Below, one piece after another: positions 1-6,677 of a DNA stretch of 18,557 bases (positions within the stretch are counted from its first letter, which is position 1; each line of letters begins with the position of its first letter). Under the pieces are notes generated by a model, which was not told the DNA's origin, ran no database searches, and saw only the letters and a program-made list of their open reading frames with translations. Origin of the DNA: an uncultured Bacilli bacterium (GTDB lineage: Bacteria > Bacillota_I > Bacilli_A > RFN20 > CAG-826); assembly GCA_944358755.1 (NCBI GenBank), contig CALVRY010000010.1:1-18557 (forward strand). Direction: 5' to 3'. The translations under genes were made by a program, and so were the position numbers.

Positions 1-344
1 ATTAGCTCATAAGTTAAAGTGAAATTAAAATAAAATGGATATTGAAGAAGTGTATGTTTGTTAGCTTTTAAATTTAAAACAAGTTTATTGTCTGTTTTTT
101 CTAAAACTCTTAAATCTGAATTTCTTAAAAATCCATGTCTCATTTCAAGTTTATAGTCGTGTTCATTATATTTAAACTCGCCTGCTCCAATTAAAGGGAA
201 AATTACTACATCTTGAAAAGGCCATGAGCCTTCTTCGATTTGATATAAAAGTTCTTCGTTCTCCTCTTTAAAAAAGATTGAAGTGAGATTCCCTCCTTTT
301 AAATTAACACTAACTTTTAGAAAATTATTTTCGATTATTTCCAT
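1..344 (-). CDS. Aldose 1-epimerase family protein (LacX-like), N-terminal part only
   Basis: This gene is read from the complementary strand, begins at the ATG at 344-342 and runs off the left edge after 114 codons. Aldose epimerases (galactose mutarotase fold) interconvert alpha and beta anomers of sugars; LacX-type members are cytoplasmic and of loosely known substrate. Visible evidence is a beta-rich N-terminus with FPLIG at residues 49-53, then RHGFLR at 69-74, the conserved HGF(a)R segment carrying the first substrate-binding histidine (His70). The ribosome site GGAAAGG (354-360 on the plus strand) lies 9 nt before the ATG. The gene is divergent from nagA, and a promoter and inverted repeat lie between them, which suggests a shared sugar-responsive regulator (inference). 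The C-terminal half with the catalytic glutamate is outside the window. Confidence 0.8.
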   Translation of the reverse strand, partial: MEIIENNFLKVSVNLKGGNLTSIFFKEENEELLYQIEEGSWPFQDVVIFPLIGAGEFKYNEHDYKLEMRHGFLRNSDLRVLEKTDNKLVLNLKANKHTLLQYPFYFNFTLTYEL

Positions 345-364
345 TTAAAATTGCCTTTCCTTTC

Positions 365-392
365 TAATGAAACTAAAGATTAAATTTCATTA
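365..392. promoter_or_regulatory. Inverted repeat in divergent region, candidate operator
   Basis: TAATGAAA (365-372) and TTTCATTA (385-392) form a perfect 8-bp inverted repeat with a 12-nt spacer. It covers the -10 of the leftward promoter and sits about 33 nt upstream of the rightward -10. This placement fits a transcription-factor operator controlling the epimerase and perhaps nagA. The regulator is not in the window, so its identity is unknown. Confidence 0.45.
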
Positions 393-405
393 ATCCATAA
401 GTCAA
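377..405 (-). promoter_or_regulatory. Promoter for the epimerase gene
   Basis: Read on the minus strand: -35 TTGACT (plus coordinates 400-405), a 17-nt spacer and -10 TAATCT (377-382), about 30 nt upstream of the start codon and just before the ribosome site. It matches the sigma-A consensus closely at the -35. The -10 lies inside the inverted repeat at 365-392. Confidence 0.6.
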
Positions 406-421
406 AATTACTCATTTACTA

Positions 422-430
422 TGATATAAT
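422..430 (+). promoter_or_regulatory. Extended -10 promoter for nagA-pfk
   Basis: TGATATAAT (422-430) is a perfect TATAAT with the TGN extension. No good -35 is seen at 16-18 nt upstream (around 401-407), as is common for extended -10 promoters. The predicted transcript start is near 437, just before the AAGGAG ribosome site at 443-448. Confidence 0.6.
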
Positions 431-461
431 TTTATATAAATAAAGGAGTTTTTAAAATAAT

Positions 462-1589
462 ATGAAAAAAGAATTTAAAAATATTAAAACTCTTCTCGAG
501 AATGGTTATAAAGCCGTTGATTTAGTAATTGATGATGGAAAATTCTCTTCAATTTCCGAATCAAAAAGTAGCGATAAAACTTATGAAGGAAAAATAATGA
601 TTCCTGGTTTTATTGATGAACATACTCATGGTGGTGATGGTTATGATTTTTCAACCTGTAAATCGGTTGAAGAAATGGAAAAAATCCTTTCGTTTTATGT
701 AAAACATGGTGTAACTAGTGTTTTACCAACTTTACTTACAGAAAGAGATGAAGTAGTTTTTAGACAACTTGAACTTATTTATGAAACCAGTAAGAAAAAT
801 CCAATCATTAAAGGCGTTCATTTAGAAGGACCTTTCCTTTGTAAAGAATTTAAAGGCGCTCAACTTGAAAGTTGTCTTCAAAAACCAACTCCTGAAAAAG
901 CTAAAATTTTTATTGAAAAATCACACAATTTATTAAAACTTATGACAATTGCTCCTGAAAATGAAGGAAGTGAAGAAACGATTGAATATTTAACAAAGCA
1001 TGGAGTAAAAGTTGCTTTAGGTCATAGTGCCGCAACTTTTGATGATGCCACAAGAGCTCTAAAAGCCGGTGCGACAGATATTACTCACACATTCAATGCA
1101 TCTAAAGGAATTCATCAACATTTCCCTTCAATTACAAGTGCCGCTTTATATTATGATGATTTCTATTGCGAAGTTATTCTTGATGGAATCCATGTAAATC
1201 GTGAAATGGTTGAATGGATTAGAAAAATTAAAGGCAACAACAAAGTTATTGGTATAACTGATTCTTTAATGGCGGCGGGTTTACCTGATGGAAATTATTT
1301 TATTGGCGAAACACCAATTACAGTTAAAAATCATGATTGTGTAATTACAGAAACTGGAGTAAGAGCAGGTTCAACACTCGACATGAAAAGAGCGTTTGAT
1401 AATGTAAAAGAGTTTTGTAGTATCGATGATTCAACTGCAAGTCAAATTTGTTCTTTAAACTGTGCCAAAATGCTTGGAATAGATGAACAAGTTGGATCAA
1501 TTAAAGAAGGTAAAAATGCTGATTTTATAATTTTAAATGAAAAATATGAAATTGAAGAAGTTTATATTTATGGGGAGAAGGTTTTATGA
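462..1589 (+). CDS. nagA: N-acetylglucosamine-6-phosphate deacetylase
   Basis: The product removes acetate from GlcNAc-6-phosphate to give glucosamine-6-phosphate in the cytoplasm, the committed step in using amino sugars and recycling cell wall. The 375 residues are the usual family length and show the amidohydrolase pattern: HTH at 54-56, HLEGPF at 120-125 (metal ligand Glu122), LGHSAAT at 186-192 (His188), THTFNA at 208-213 (His209) and ITDSLMAAG at 265-273 with catalytic Asp267. These correspond to Glu131, His195, His216 and Asp273 of E. coli NagA. The AAGGAG at 443-448 is 13 nt from the ATG, rather far, but no better start exists. The stop overlaps the phosphofructokinase start by 4 nt (ATGA), implying translational coupling. 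nagB is not adjacent. Confidence 0.95.
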   Translation: MKKEFKNIKTLLENGYKAVDLVIDDGKFSSISESKSSDKTYEGKIMIPGFIDEHTHGGDGYDFSTCKSVEEMEKILSFYVKHGVTSVLPTLLTERDEVVFRQLELIYETSKKNPIIKGVHLEGPFLCKEFKGAQLESCLQKPTPEKAKIFIEKSHNLLKLMTIAPENEGSEETIEYLTKHGVKVALGHSAATFDDATRALKAGATDITHTFNASKGIHQHFPSITSAALYYDDFYCEVILDGIHVNREMVEWIRKIKGNNKVIGITDSLMAAGLPDGNYFIGETPITVKNHDCVITETGVRAGSTLDMKRAFDNVKEFCSIDDSTASQICSLNCAKMLGIDEQVGSIKEGKNADFIILNEKYEIEEVYIYGEKVL

Positions 1590-2746
1590 TGAAAAATGTA
1601 ATTATTGCTCATGGTGGAGCGCCAACTGCTGTTATTAATGCTTCATTATATGGAGCTATTAAAGAACTTAAAGAAAGCGGATTTGATGGGAAAATTTTAG
1701 CACCACGTTTTGGGTCTGATGGTCTTTATAACGAAGACTTTATTGATTTATCAAATTTAAGTGAGCATGATTTGGAAGTTTTAAAAGAGACTCCAGGGAG
1801 CGCAATTGGAAGTTCAAGATTCCCACTTTATGAAAAAGAATATAAAAAGATTGTTCAAATTTTAGTAAAACACAATATTGGTTATGTTCTTTTTACTGGT
1901 GGAAATGGCACAATGGATACCATTGGAAATATCTATAAATACGCCAAAGCAGAAGGAGTCGAAGTAACTTGTGTTGGTATTCCTAAAACTATTGATAACG
2001 ATATTGGAGTAACCGATCACGCACCAGGATTTGCAAGTTGTGCCAATTATATCGCACAAACTGTTGCAAGCTGTGCTCAAGACGTAAAAGGTCTTCCAAT
2101 TCACGTTTCAGTTATTGAAGTTATGGGAAGAAATGCTGGTTGGCTTGCTGCAAGTAGTGCACTTGCTAGAAAAAATAAAGGCGATGCGCCACATTTAATT
2201 TATTTCCCAGAAATTCCTTTCGATGAAAAAGAATTTTTAGAAGATGTCAAAAAAGCATGGGGAAAAAGGCATGGCGTAGTTGTAGTTTGTAGTGAAGGTT
2301 TAAAATATGCTGATGGTACACCAATTGTTAAACCAATATTCAAGACAGAAAGAGCAACTTATTTTGGTGACGTTTCAACTCACTTAGCAACACTTATTAT
2401 TGAAAAACTTGGTATTAAAGCAAGAAGTGAAAAACCTGGTTTGATTTGCCGCTGTGATAGAAGTTTAGTCTCTAAAGTTGATCAAGATGAAGCGGTTTTA
2501 ATGGGTAGAACTGCAATTAAAGCAGCACTAAATAAAACTAATGGAGTTATGGCTGGAATCAAGAGAATTTCAACTAATCCATATAAGATTGAACCTATCT
2601 TAATTCCAATTGAAAAAGTTATGATGACTGAAGCAACATTCCCATTAAAATATATTAAAGACAAGCACAATGTTACAGATGAATTTATTGAATGGTTAAA
2701 ACCACTCGTGAATGAAATTCCTGAAAATATCAGCTTTTTAGATTAA
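1586..2746 (+). CDS. 6-phosphofructokinase, PPi-PFK-like subfamily
   Basis: The product phosphorylates fructose-6-phosphate to fructose-1,6-bisphosphate in glycolysis. The 386 residues resemble the long PPi-dependent or clade-X subfamily rather than the roughly 320-residue E. coli type: GGAPTAVINAS at 10-20, TPGSAIGSSR at 69-78, GGNGTMD at 105-111, PKTIDND at 133-139 (catalytic Asp137) and the fructose-6-P segment MGRNAGWLA at 180-188. Specificity signals are mixed. Gly108, aligned by eye to E. coli Gly104, favours ATP, whereas Lys134, at E. coli Gly124, is the residue typical of PPi enzymes. The phosphoryl donor is therefore uncertain. Translation probably starts at ATG 1586, with GGGAG and AAGG just upstream; a second ATG at 1589 is possible. 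It is co-transcribed with nagA and faces fba, whose enzyme uses its product. Confidence 0.9.
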   Translation: MMKNVIIAHGGAPTAVINASLYGAIKELKESGFDGKILAPRFGSDGLYNEDFIDLSNLSEHDLEVLKETPGSAIGSSRFPLYEKEYKKIVQILVKHNIGYVLFTGGNGTMDTIGNIYKYAKAEGVEVTCVGIPKTIDNDIGVTDHAPGFASCANYIAQTVASCAQDVKGLPIHVSVIEVMGRNAGWLAASSALARKNKGDAPHLIYFPEIPFDEKEFLEDVKKAWGKRHGVVVVCSEGLKYADGTPIVKPIFKTERATYFGDVSTHLATLIIEKLGIKARSEKPGLICRCDRSLVSKVDQDEAVLMGRTAIKAALNKTNGVMAGIKRISTNPYKIEPILIPIEKVMMTEATFPLKYIKDKHNVTDEFIEWLKPLVNEIPENISFLD

Positions 2747-2766
2747 AAAACCTGCAAAACTCAACT
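2745..2766 (+). repeat. Copy 1 of the CCTGCAAA-N5-ACT motif
   Basis: A run of six A is followed by CCTGCAAA, five variable bases and ACT, immediately after the phosphofructokinase stop. The same arrangement recurs at 8496-8517 and 14496-14518, always on the plus strand. The third of the five variable bases is T in all three. Function unknown. Confidence 0.5.
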
Positions 2767-2771
2767 TAAAT

Positions 2772-2800
2772 AAAAAAAGGCTCTCAATTCGAGAGCCTTT
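2772..2800. terminator. Bidirectional rho-independent terminator between pfk and fba
   Basis: AAAGGCTCTC (2776-2785) and GAGAGCCTTT (2791-2800) form a 10-bp stem with a 5-nt loop. Read leftward it is followed by seven U (A run at 2772-2778), so it is a strong terminator for fba, whose stop is 20 nt away. Read rightward the U tract is only three, so it is weaker for pfk. Confidence 0.85.
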
Positions 2801-2819
2801 AAAAATTTAATTTTAGAGC

Positions 2820-3920
2820 TTATTTATAGATATAATAAGCATCGCCAACAGAACCAAATTCAACATTTGCTGTTAAAACGATTTCTTTGACCGCTTTTTC
2901 CATTAATGGAATGAGTTCTTTAATTTCGCCAGTGATATTTTTGTTTGTTTCTAATTCGTTAATATATTCTTTTAAGTAATATCTATATTCGAACGAATCT
3001 CTCTTTTCAACTAAAAGTGGATAAACTTTACTTCCTTCTTTCTTTTCAGGATTGTTTTCGAAATATTCTAACATATTTCTTGTTGTTGCAAGTCTAATGT
3101 CAGTATCCATATTAATTTTTGAAATTCCACTTGGGATAACTTCTTTTAGTTGTTCGATTGGAATACCATGTCCTTTGACAGCTCCACCAAGTGCGTTAAT
3201 TTCGTTGACAATATATTGAGGAACTAAACTAGAACCATGTGAGACTAAAACAGCATCAATATTTTCGTGTCTCATATTTTCCATTGTTGCAATAACGATT
3301 TCTTTTCTTAATTGGACATTATCGCCTTTAACCGCGCCGTGTTTTGTACCATATGAAATTGCTAATAAGTCACAACCTGTTCTTTTTAAGAAATCAACCG
3401 CGGTAATTGGGTTAGTATAAGTTGAATTAGCAGCGAAAACATGATCTTCAACGCCTGCTAAAACACCAAGTTCAGCTTCAACTGAAGCACCATGTTTATG
3501 CGCGTAAGCAACGACTTTCTTTGTTTGAGCAACATTTTCTTCATATTCTAATGCGCTTCCATCAATCATAACACTGTTAAATCCAGCATTAACACAGATT
3601 TTACAGGTTTCAAAACTTCTACCATGATCGAGGTGAAGTGATACAGGAATAAATGTTTTTTCAGCTAATTTTTTGACATAAGTAGCAATTCTTTTTGCGC
3701 CTAATTTCTTTTCTTCCATTGTTCCATGGATGAAATCTGGATTTCCACCAATGTAGGCAAGTCCTGGTTCAGCAACTTGAATGATGGCTGCACAACGCAA
3801 TTCTTCACAAGCTTCAATTATAGCTTTTGCTTGGCAAAGTGCGTTAACGTTAAAAGCACCATGAGCAATCTTATGATCACGTGCATACTTTAAAATCTCT
3901 TTTGATTGTATGTATGGCAT
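2820..3920 (-). CDS. fba: Class II fructose-bisphosphate aldolase
   Basis: This zinc enzyme splits fructose-1,6-bisphosphate into dihydroxyacetone phosphate and glyceraldehyde-3-phosphate. The start is ATG 3920-3918, because AGGAGG (plus coordinates 3928-3933) lies 7 nt upstream and the protein then begins MPYIQSKEIL like its relatives; the open frame continues further upstream without support. The 366 residues show LHLDHG at 95-100 (catalytic Asp98, zinc ligand His99), VEAELG at 147-152, a Gly-Thr-Lys-His segment with His194, SHGSS at 227-231 (His228) and NMDTDIR at 270-276. Length and motifs fit the longer class II type. A tagatose-bisphosphate role cannot be excluded but is less likely beside a phosphofructokinase. 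It is monocistronic, with a strong terminator downstream. Confidence 0.92.
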   Translation of the reverse strand: MPYIQSKEILKYARDHKIAHGAFNVNALCQAKAIIEACEELRCAAIIQVAEPGLAYIGGNPDFIHGTMEEKKLGAKRIATYVKKLAEKTFIPVSLHLDHGRSFETCKICVNAGFNSVMIDGSALEYEENVAQTKKVVAYAHKHGASVEAELGVLAGVEDHVFAANSTYTNPITAVDFLKRTGCDLLAISYGTKHGAVKGDNVQLRKEIVIATMENMRHENIDAVLVSHGSSLVPQYIVNEINALGGAVKGHGIPIEQLKEVIPSGISKINMDTDIRLATTRNMLEYFENNPEKKEGSKVYPLLVEKRDSFEYRYYLKEYINELETNKNITGEIKELIPLMEKAVKEIVLTANVEFGSVGDAYYIYK

Positions 3921-3969
3921 ATAAAAGCCTCCTATAAAATAATTATCTATTAAATTTTTGCTATATTCT

Positions 3970-3997
3970 AGTATAAAAAGATTAAATCTTACGAAAA
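3970..3997 (-). promoter_or_regulatory. Possible fba promoter with overlapping inverted repeat
   Basis: Read leftward, -10 TATACT (3970-3975) lies 50 nt upstream of the fba start. The best -35 is a weak TTTTCG (3992-3997) at a 16-nt spacing. The spacer contains AAGATT-N-AATCTT (3978-3990), a perfect 6-bp inverted repeat that could be an operator. Confidence 0.4.
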
Positions 3998-4082
3998 TTG
4001 GTGGAAGTATTTCGTTAAAATGTGATTTTGTTTCGAACGAAAGTAAAAAAACTAGGAAATTTTTAAAAAGATCTAAATTTCT

Positions 4083-4112
4083 ATGTTTCGTTTGACCAAA
4101 GGTTCGAAACAT
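4083..4112. promoter_or_regulatory. Inverted repeat upstream of fba
   Basis: ATGTTTCG (4083-4090) and CGAAACAT (4105-4112) form a perfect 8-bp inverted repeat with 14 nt between, including a nested ACC-AAA-GGT. A smaller TTTCG-AA-CGAAA site lies at 4031-4042. Both are upstream of the putative fba promoter and could be binding sites for one regulator. The rest of 3921-4130 shows no gene. Confidence 0.35.
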
Positions 4113-4131
4113 TTAAATTGTGTGCAGGCAA

Positions 4132-4156
4132 TAAAAAAACACGATATTTATCGTGT
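4132..4156 (-). terminator. Rho-independent terminator of tRNA-His
   Basis: Read leftward, ACACGAT and ATCGTGT (plus coordinates 4150-4156 and 4139-4145) form a 7-bp stem with a 4-nt loop, followed by seven U. It begins 12 nt after the tRNA 3' end. Confidence 0.8.
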
Positions 4157-4168
4157 ATTAATTGAGTC

Positions 4169-4245
4169 TGGGGCGAAATACCGGGATCGAACCGGTGCAT
4201 GCTTGGTTCACAGCCAAGTGAGTTAACCACTTCTCCAATTTCGCC
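4169..4245 (-). tRNA. tRNA-His (GTG anticodon)
   Basis: Read on the minus strand, a full cloverleaf of 77 nt is seen. The anticodon stem CTTGG/CCAAG encloses loop CTGTGAA, giving anticodon GTG (plus coordinates 4209-4211). The T arm contains GGTTCGATCCC. The acceptor GGCGAAAT/ATTTCGCC has eight pairs, with the extra G(-1):C73 pair that is the hallmark of histidine tRNA, and CCA is encoded (4169-4171). It stands alone, with its own promoter and terminator. Confidence 0.95.
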
Positions 4246-4258
4246 AAATCGCTTTATG

Positions 4259-4288
4259 ATTATACCGAAGATACTAGTTCTATGTCAA
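4259..4288 (-). promoter_or_regulatory. Promoter of tRNA-His
   Basis: Read leftward: -35 TTGACA (4283-4288), an 18-nt spacer and a perfect -10 TATAAT (4259-4264). The predicted start, near 4252, is only a few bases before the mature tRNA 5' end at 4245. Confidence 0.8.
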
Positions 4289-4307
4289 ACGAAATTTTTC
4301 TAGGAAA

Positions 4308-4334
4308 TTAGCAATCTCTTATTGACAGTGCTAA
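4308..4334 (+). promoter_or_regulatory. Upstream CIRCE operator (HrcA site), slightly degenerate
   Basis: TTAGCAATC-N9-CAGTGCTAA matches the CIRCE consensus TTAGCACTC-N9-GAGTGCTAA at 8 of 9 positions in each arm, with the exact 9-nt spacer. It overlaps the -35 of the clpB promoter. CIRCE is the binding site of the heat-shock repressor HrcA. Confidence 0.8.
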
Positions 4335-4349
4335 TTTTGTCGATATAAT
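4322..4349 (+). promoter_or_regulatory. Sigma-A promoter of clpB
   Basis: A perfect -35 TTGACA (4322-4327), 16-nt spacer and perfect -10 TATAAT (4344-4349). The -35 lies in the upstream CIRCE and the predicted transcript start (about 4356) in the downstream CIRCE, so HrcA could block it at both ends. Confidence 0.85.
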
Positions 4350-4353
4350 ATTA

Positions 4354-4380
4354 TTAGCACTTTGATATTAAGAGTGCTAA
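4354..4380 (+). promoter_or_regulatory. Downstream CIRCE operator (HrcA site)
   Basis: TTAGCACTT-N9-GAGTGCTAA differs from the CIRCE consensus at one position only. It starts 4 nt after the -10 and ends just before the AGGAGG ribosome site, so it lies at the transcript start and in the 5' leader of clpB. Confidence 0.92.
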
Positions 4381-4395
4381 AAGGAGGTATTTGAC

Positions 4396-6510
4396 ATGAA
4401 TGAATATCAAGGACCTGAAGATTACAGCAAAGATGAAAATATTTTATCTAAATTTGGTAGAAATATTACAGATTTAGTGAAGAGCAATAAAATAGATCCT
4501 GTAATCGGTAGAGATGAAGAAATAAGAAAAATTATAACTATTCTAGCAAGAAAAACTAAAAATAATGTTATTTTGCTTGGTGAACCTGGTGTAGGTAAAA
4601 CAGCAATTATAGAAGGTTTAGCGCAAAGAATAGTGAAAAACGATGTTCCTACAACTTTACAAAATAAGGAAATCTTTGAACTTGATATGGGTGCTCTTGT
4701 AGCTGGAGCTAAATATCAAGGTGAATTTGAAGAGAGACTTAAAGCAGTTCTTAATAAAATTAAGGAAAGCGATCACAAAATCATCATGTTTATTGATGAA
4801 ATTCACTTAATTGTTGGAGCAGGTAGGAATCAAGGCGCACTAGATGCTTCTAATATGCTTAAACCAATGTTAGCAAGAGGTGACATTGATTGTATTGGTG
4901 CAACAACTTTAAAAGAATATCAAGAATATATTGAAAAAGATAGAGCTTTAGAGAGACGTTTTCAACCTGTTATGGTTTACGAACCTACTAAAGAAGACAC
5001 TTTATCAATTTTAAGAGGATTAAAAGATAGATTTGAGTCTCATCATGGTGTTCACATTACAGATAATGCATTAGTTGCGGCAGTAAACTATTCAACTCGT
5101 TATATTACAAATAGATTTTTACCTGATAAAGCTATTGATTTAGTTGATGAAGCTTGTGCTGAAACAAGGGTTGAAATTGAATCAATGCCAAGTGAACTTG
5201 ACGATGTTTCAAGAAAAATAAGACAACTTGAGATTGAAAGACTTGCTTTGTCTCAAGAAAAGGATGAACAATCTAAATTAAGACTTGAAAAATTAGATGA
5301 AGAACTTAATAAATTGAACAATCAAGCTGCTGAATTAACTAAAGAATGGCAAAAAGAAAAAGCCGAAATTAAAGAAGTTAAAGATTTAAAAGCGAAATTG
5401 GATGATTTAAATTTCAAGCTTCAAAATGCTTTTAATGGTGGCGATTATAAAACTGCTAGCGAAATTCAATATAAAGAAATTCCAAGTTTAAAAACTAGAC
5501 TTGATGAACTAGAAAATTCTGAAAGAGGTCATAAGATTTTAAGTGATGTCATCACTGAAGATAATATTGCTTCAATTGTTAGTAAAATGACTAATATTCC
5601 TGTAAGTCGTATTACACAAGGCGAGAAAGAAAGAGTTTTATCGCTTGATAAAATACTTTCTAAACGTGTTATTGGGCAAGATAAAGCTATTAAACTCATT
5701 AGCGATGCAATAATTAGACAAAGAGCTGGCATTAATGATCCACATAGGCCAATTGGTAGTTTCTTATTTTTAGGCCCAACTGGTGTTGGCAAAACAGAAG
5801 TTGCTAAAGCTCTAGCAGAGGCTTTGTTTGATAGCGACCAACATATTATTAGAATTGATATGTCAGAATACATGGAAAAATATAGTGTTTCTAGATTAAT
5901 TGGTGCTGCTCCAGGTTATGTTGGCTACGAAGAAGGCGGACAACTTACAGAACCAGTTAGACACAATCCATATTCAATTGTATTATTTGATGAAATCGAA
6001 AAAGCTTCCCCAGATGTATTAAATCTTTTATTGCAAATCATGGACGATGGAAGACTTACTGATGCACAAGGTAGACTTTGTGATTTTAAAAATACAGTTA
6101 TTATTATGACTAGTAATGTTGGCAGCGAACAAATTCTTGAAGGCAAAGTCAATCAAGTTGAACACATTTTGCATTCAACATTTAAACCTGAGTTCTTAAA
6201 CAGAATTGATGAAGTAGTTTATTTCAATAGTTTATCGAAAGAAGTTCAATATAAAGTTGTTGAAAAAATGCTTAATGACTTGAAGACAAGACTCTTAAGC
6301 GAATACTATGTTGTTGACTTTACAGATAATGTAAAAGATTATGTTCTTGAAAATGCTTATTCACCTGAATTTGGTGCAAGGCCATTAAAGAGATACATAC
6401 AACATAACATCGAAACAGTACTTGCTCGAAAAATTATTAATCAAGAGTTAAAAACCGGAAAGAAATATACAGTTGACTACGAAAAAGATAACGGACTAGT
6501 TATTAAATAA
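4396..6510 (+). CDS. clpB: ClpB-type disaggregase lacking the N-terminal domain
   Basis: This AAA+ hexamer threads aggregated proteins through its pore, working with DnaK. The 704 residues contain AAA1 (Walker A GEPGVGKT 62-69, pore Tyr107, Walker B with Asp134-Glu135, arginine fingers 187-188), a full-length coiled-coil M-domain at about 262-378 (including the AxxxGDY-like region near 345-360) and AAA2 (Walker A GPTGVGKT 460-467, pore GYVG 507-510, Walker B Asp532-Glu533, sensor-2 GAR 660-662). The long M-domain and absence of a ClpP-docking loop identify ClpB rather than ClpC, ClpA or ClpE. Only about 35 residues precede AAA1, so the roughly 150-residue N-domain is missing. The start is firm: AGGAGG lies 8 nt upstream and a CIRCE operator immediately before it, so no N-domain is encoded upstream. 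It is a single-gene transcript under HrcA. Confidence 0.95.
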   Translation: MNEYQGPEDYSKDENILSKFGRNITDLVKSNKIDPVIGRDEEIRKIITILARKTKNNVILLGEPGVGKTAIIEGLAQRIVKNDVPTTLQNKEIFELDMGALVAGAKYQGEFEERLKAVLNKIKESDHKIIMFIDEIHLIVGAGRNQGALDASNMLKPMLARGDIDCIGATTLKEYQEYIEKDRALERRFQPVMVYEPTKEDTLSILRGLKDRFESHHGVHITDNALVAAVNYSTRYITNRFLPDKAIDLVDEACAETRVEIESMPSELDDVSRKIRQLEIERLALSQEKDEQSKLRLEKLDEELNKLNNQAAELTKEWQKEKAEIKEVKDLKAKLDDLNFKLQNAFNGGDYKTASEIQYKEIPSLKTRLDELENSERGHKILSDVITEDNIASIVSKMTNIPVSRITQGEKERVLSLDKILSKRVIGQDKAIKLISDAIIRQRAGINDPHRPIGSFLFLGPTGVGKTEVAKALAEALFDSDQHIIRIDMSEYMEKYSVSRLIGAAPGYVGYEEGGQLTEPVRHNPYSIVLFDEIEKASPDVLNLLLQIMDDGRLTDAQGRLCDFKNTVIIMTSNVGSEQILEGKVNQVEHILHSTFKPEFLNRIDEVVYFNSLSKEVQYKVVEKMLNDLKTRLLSEYYVVDFTDNVKDYVLENAYSPEFGARPLKRYIQHNIETVLARKIINQELKTGKKYTVDYEKDNGLVIK

Positions 6511-6550
6511 AAGCGGGCAAATTTGTATTAATTTTTCAGAAAAAACTTGC

Positions 6551-6589
6551 AAATCCCAGGTAAATTTTAAAAATTTCCTGGGATTTTTT
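6551..6589 (+). terminator. Rho-independent terminator of clpB
   Basis: AAATCCCAGG (6551-6560) and CCTGGGATTT (6577-6586) form a 10-bp stem followed by a U tract (to 6589). The loop of 16 nt is A/T-only and can pair partly. The ATCCCAG core is shared with the terminator at 8418-8446. Confidence 0.85.
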
Positions 6590-6640
6590 AGTTTTTTCTA
6601 GAAAAAAACATTACGATTTATATGAAAAATTTACATTTTC

Positions 6641-6671
6641 TTTACAATTTCAATTTTGTTTGTTTTATAAT
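6641..6671 (+). promoter_or_regulatory. Promoter of pit, leaderless configuration
   Basis: A perfect -10 TATAAT (6666-6671) is preceded by TTTACA (6641-6646) at 19 nt, or TTACAA at 18 nt. The ATG at 6678 is 6 nt after the -10, which is where transcription should start, so the mRNA would have little or no 5' leader. No ribosome site is visible. Confidence 0.6.
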
Positions 6672-6677
6672 CATTTC

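Noticed and set aside
462..2746. Mycoplasma-type code (TGA as tryptophan)
   Set aside because: nagA and glpK end with TGA at normal family lengths, and tryptophans are written TGG, so the standard bacterial code applies.
3921..4112. In-frame upstream extension of the aldolase gene by 64 codons
   Set aside because: AGGAGG sits 7 nt before the ATG at 3920, the resulting protein starts like known aldolases, and the extension overlaps promoter-like and palindromic sequence and has no family resemblance.
5529..6152. Open frames on the strand opposite clpB
   Set aside because: They are shadows of a strongly conserved coding sequence, without ribosome sites, promoters or recognisable domains.
6592..6607. 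Palindrome TTTTTTCTAGAAAAAA
   Set aside because: A low-complexity T/A-run palindrome just after a terminator. It is easily produced by chance in this composition and no partner sites support a role.
6660..6677. TTG start for pit
   Set aside because: It lies upstream of and across the TATAAT, so it would not be on an mRNA from that promoter, and no ribosome site precedes it.
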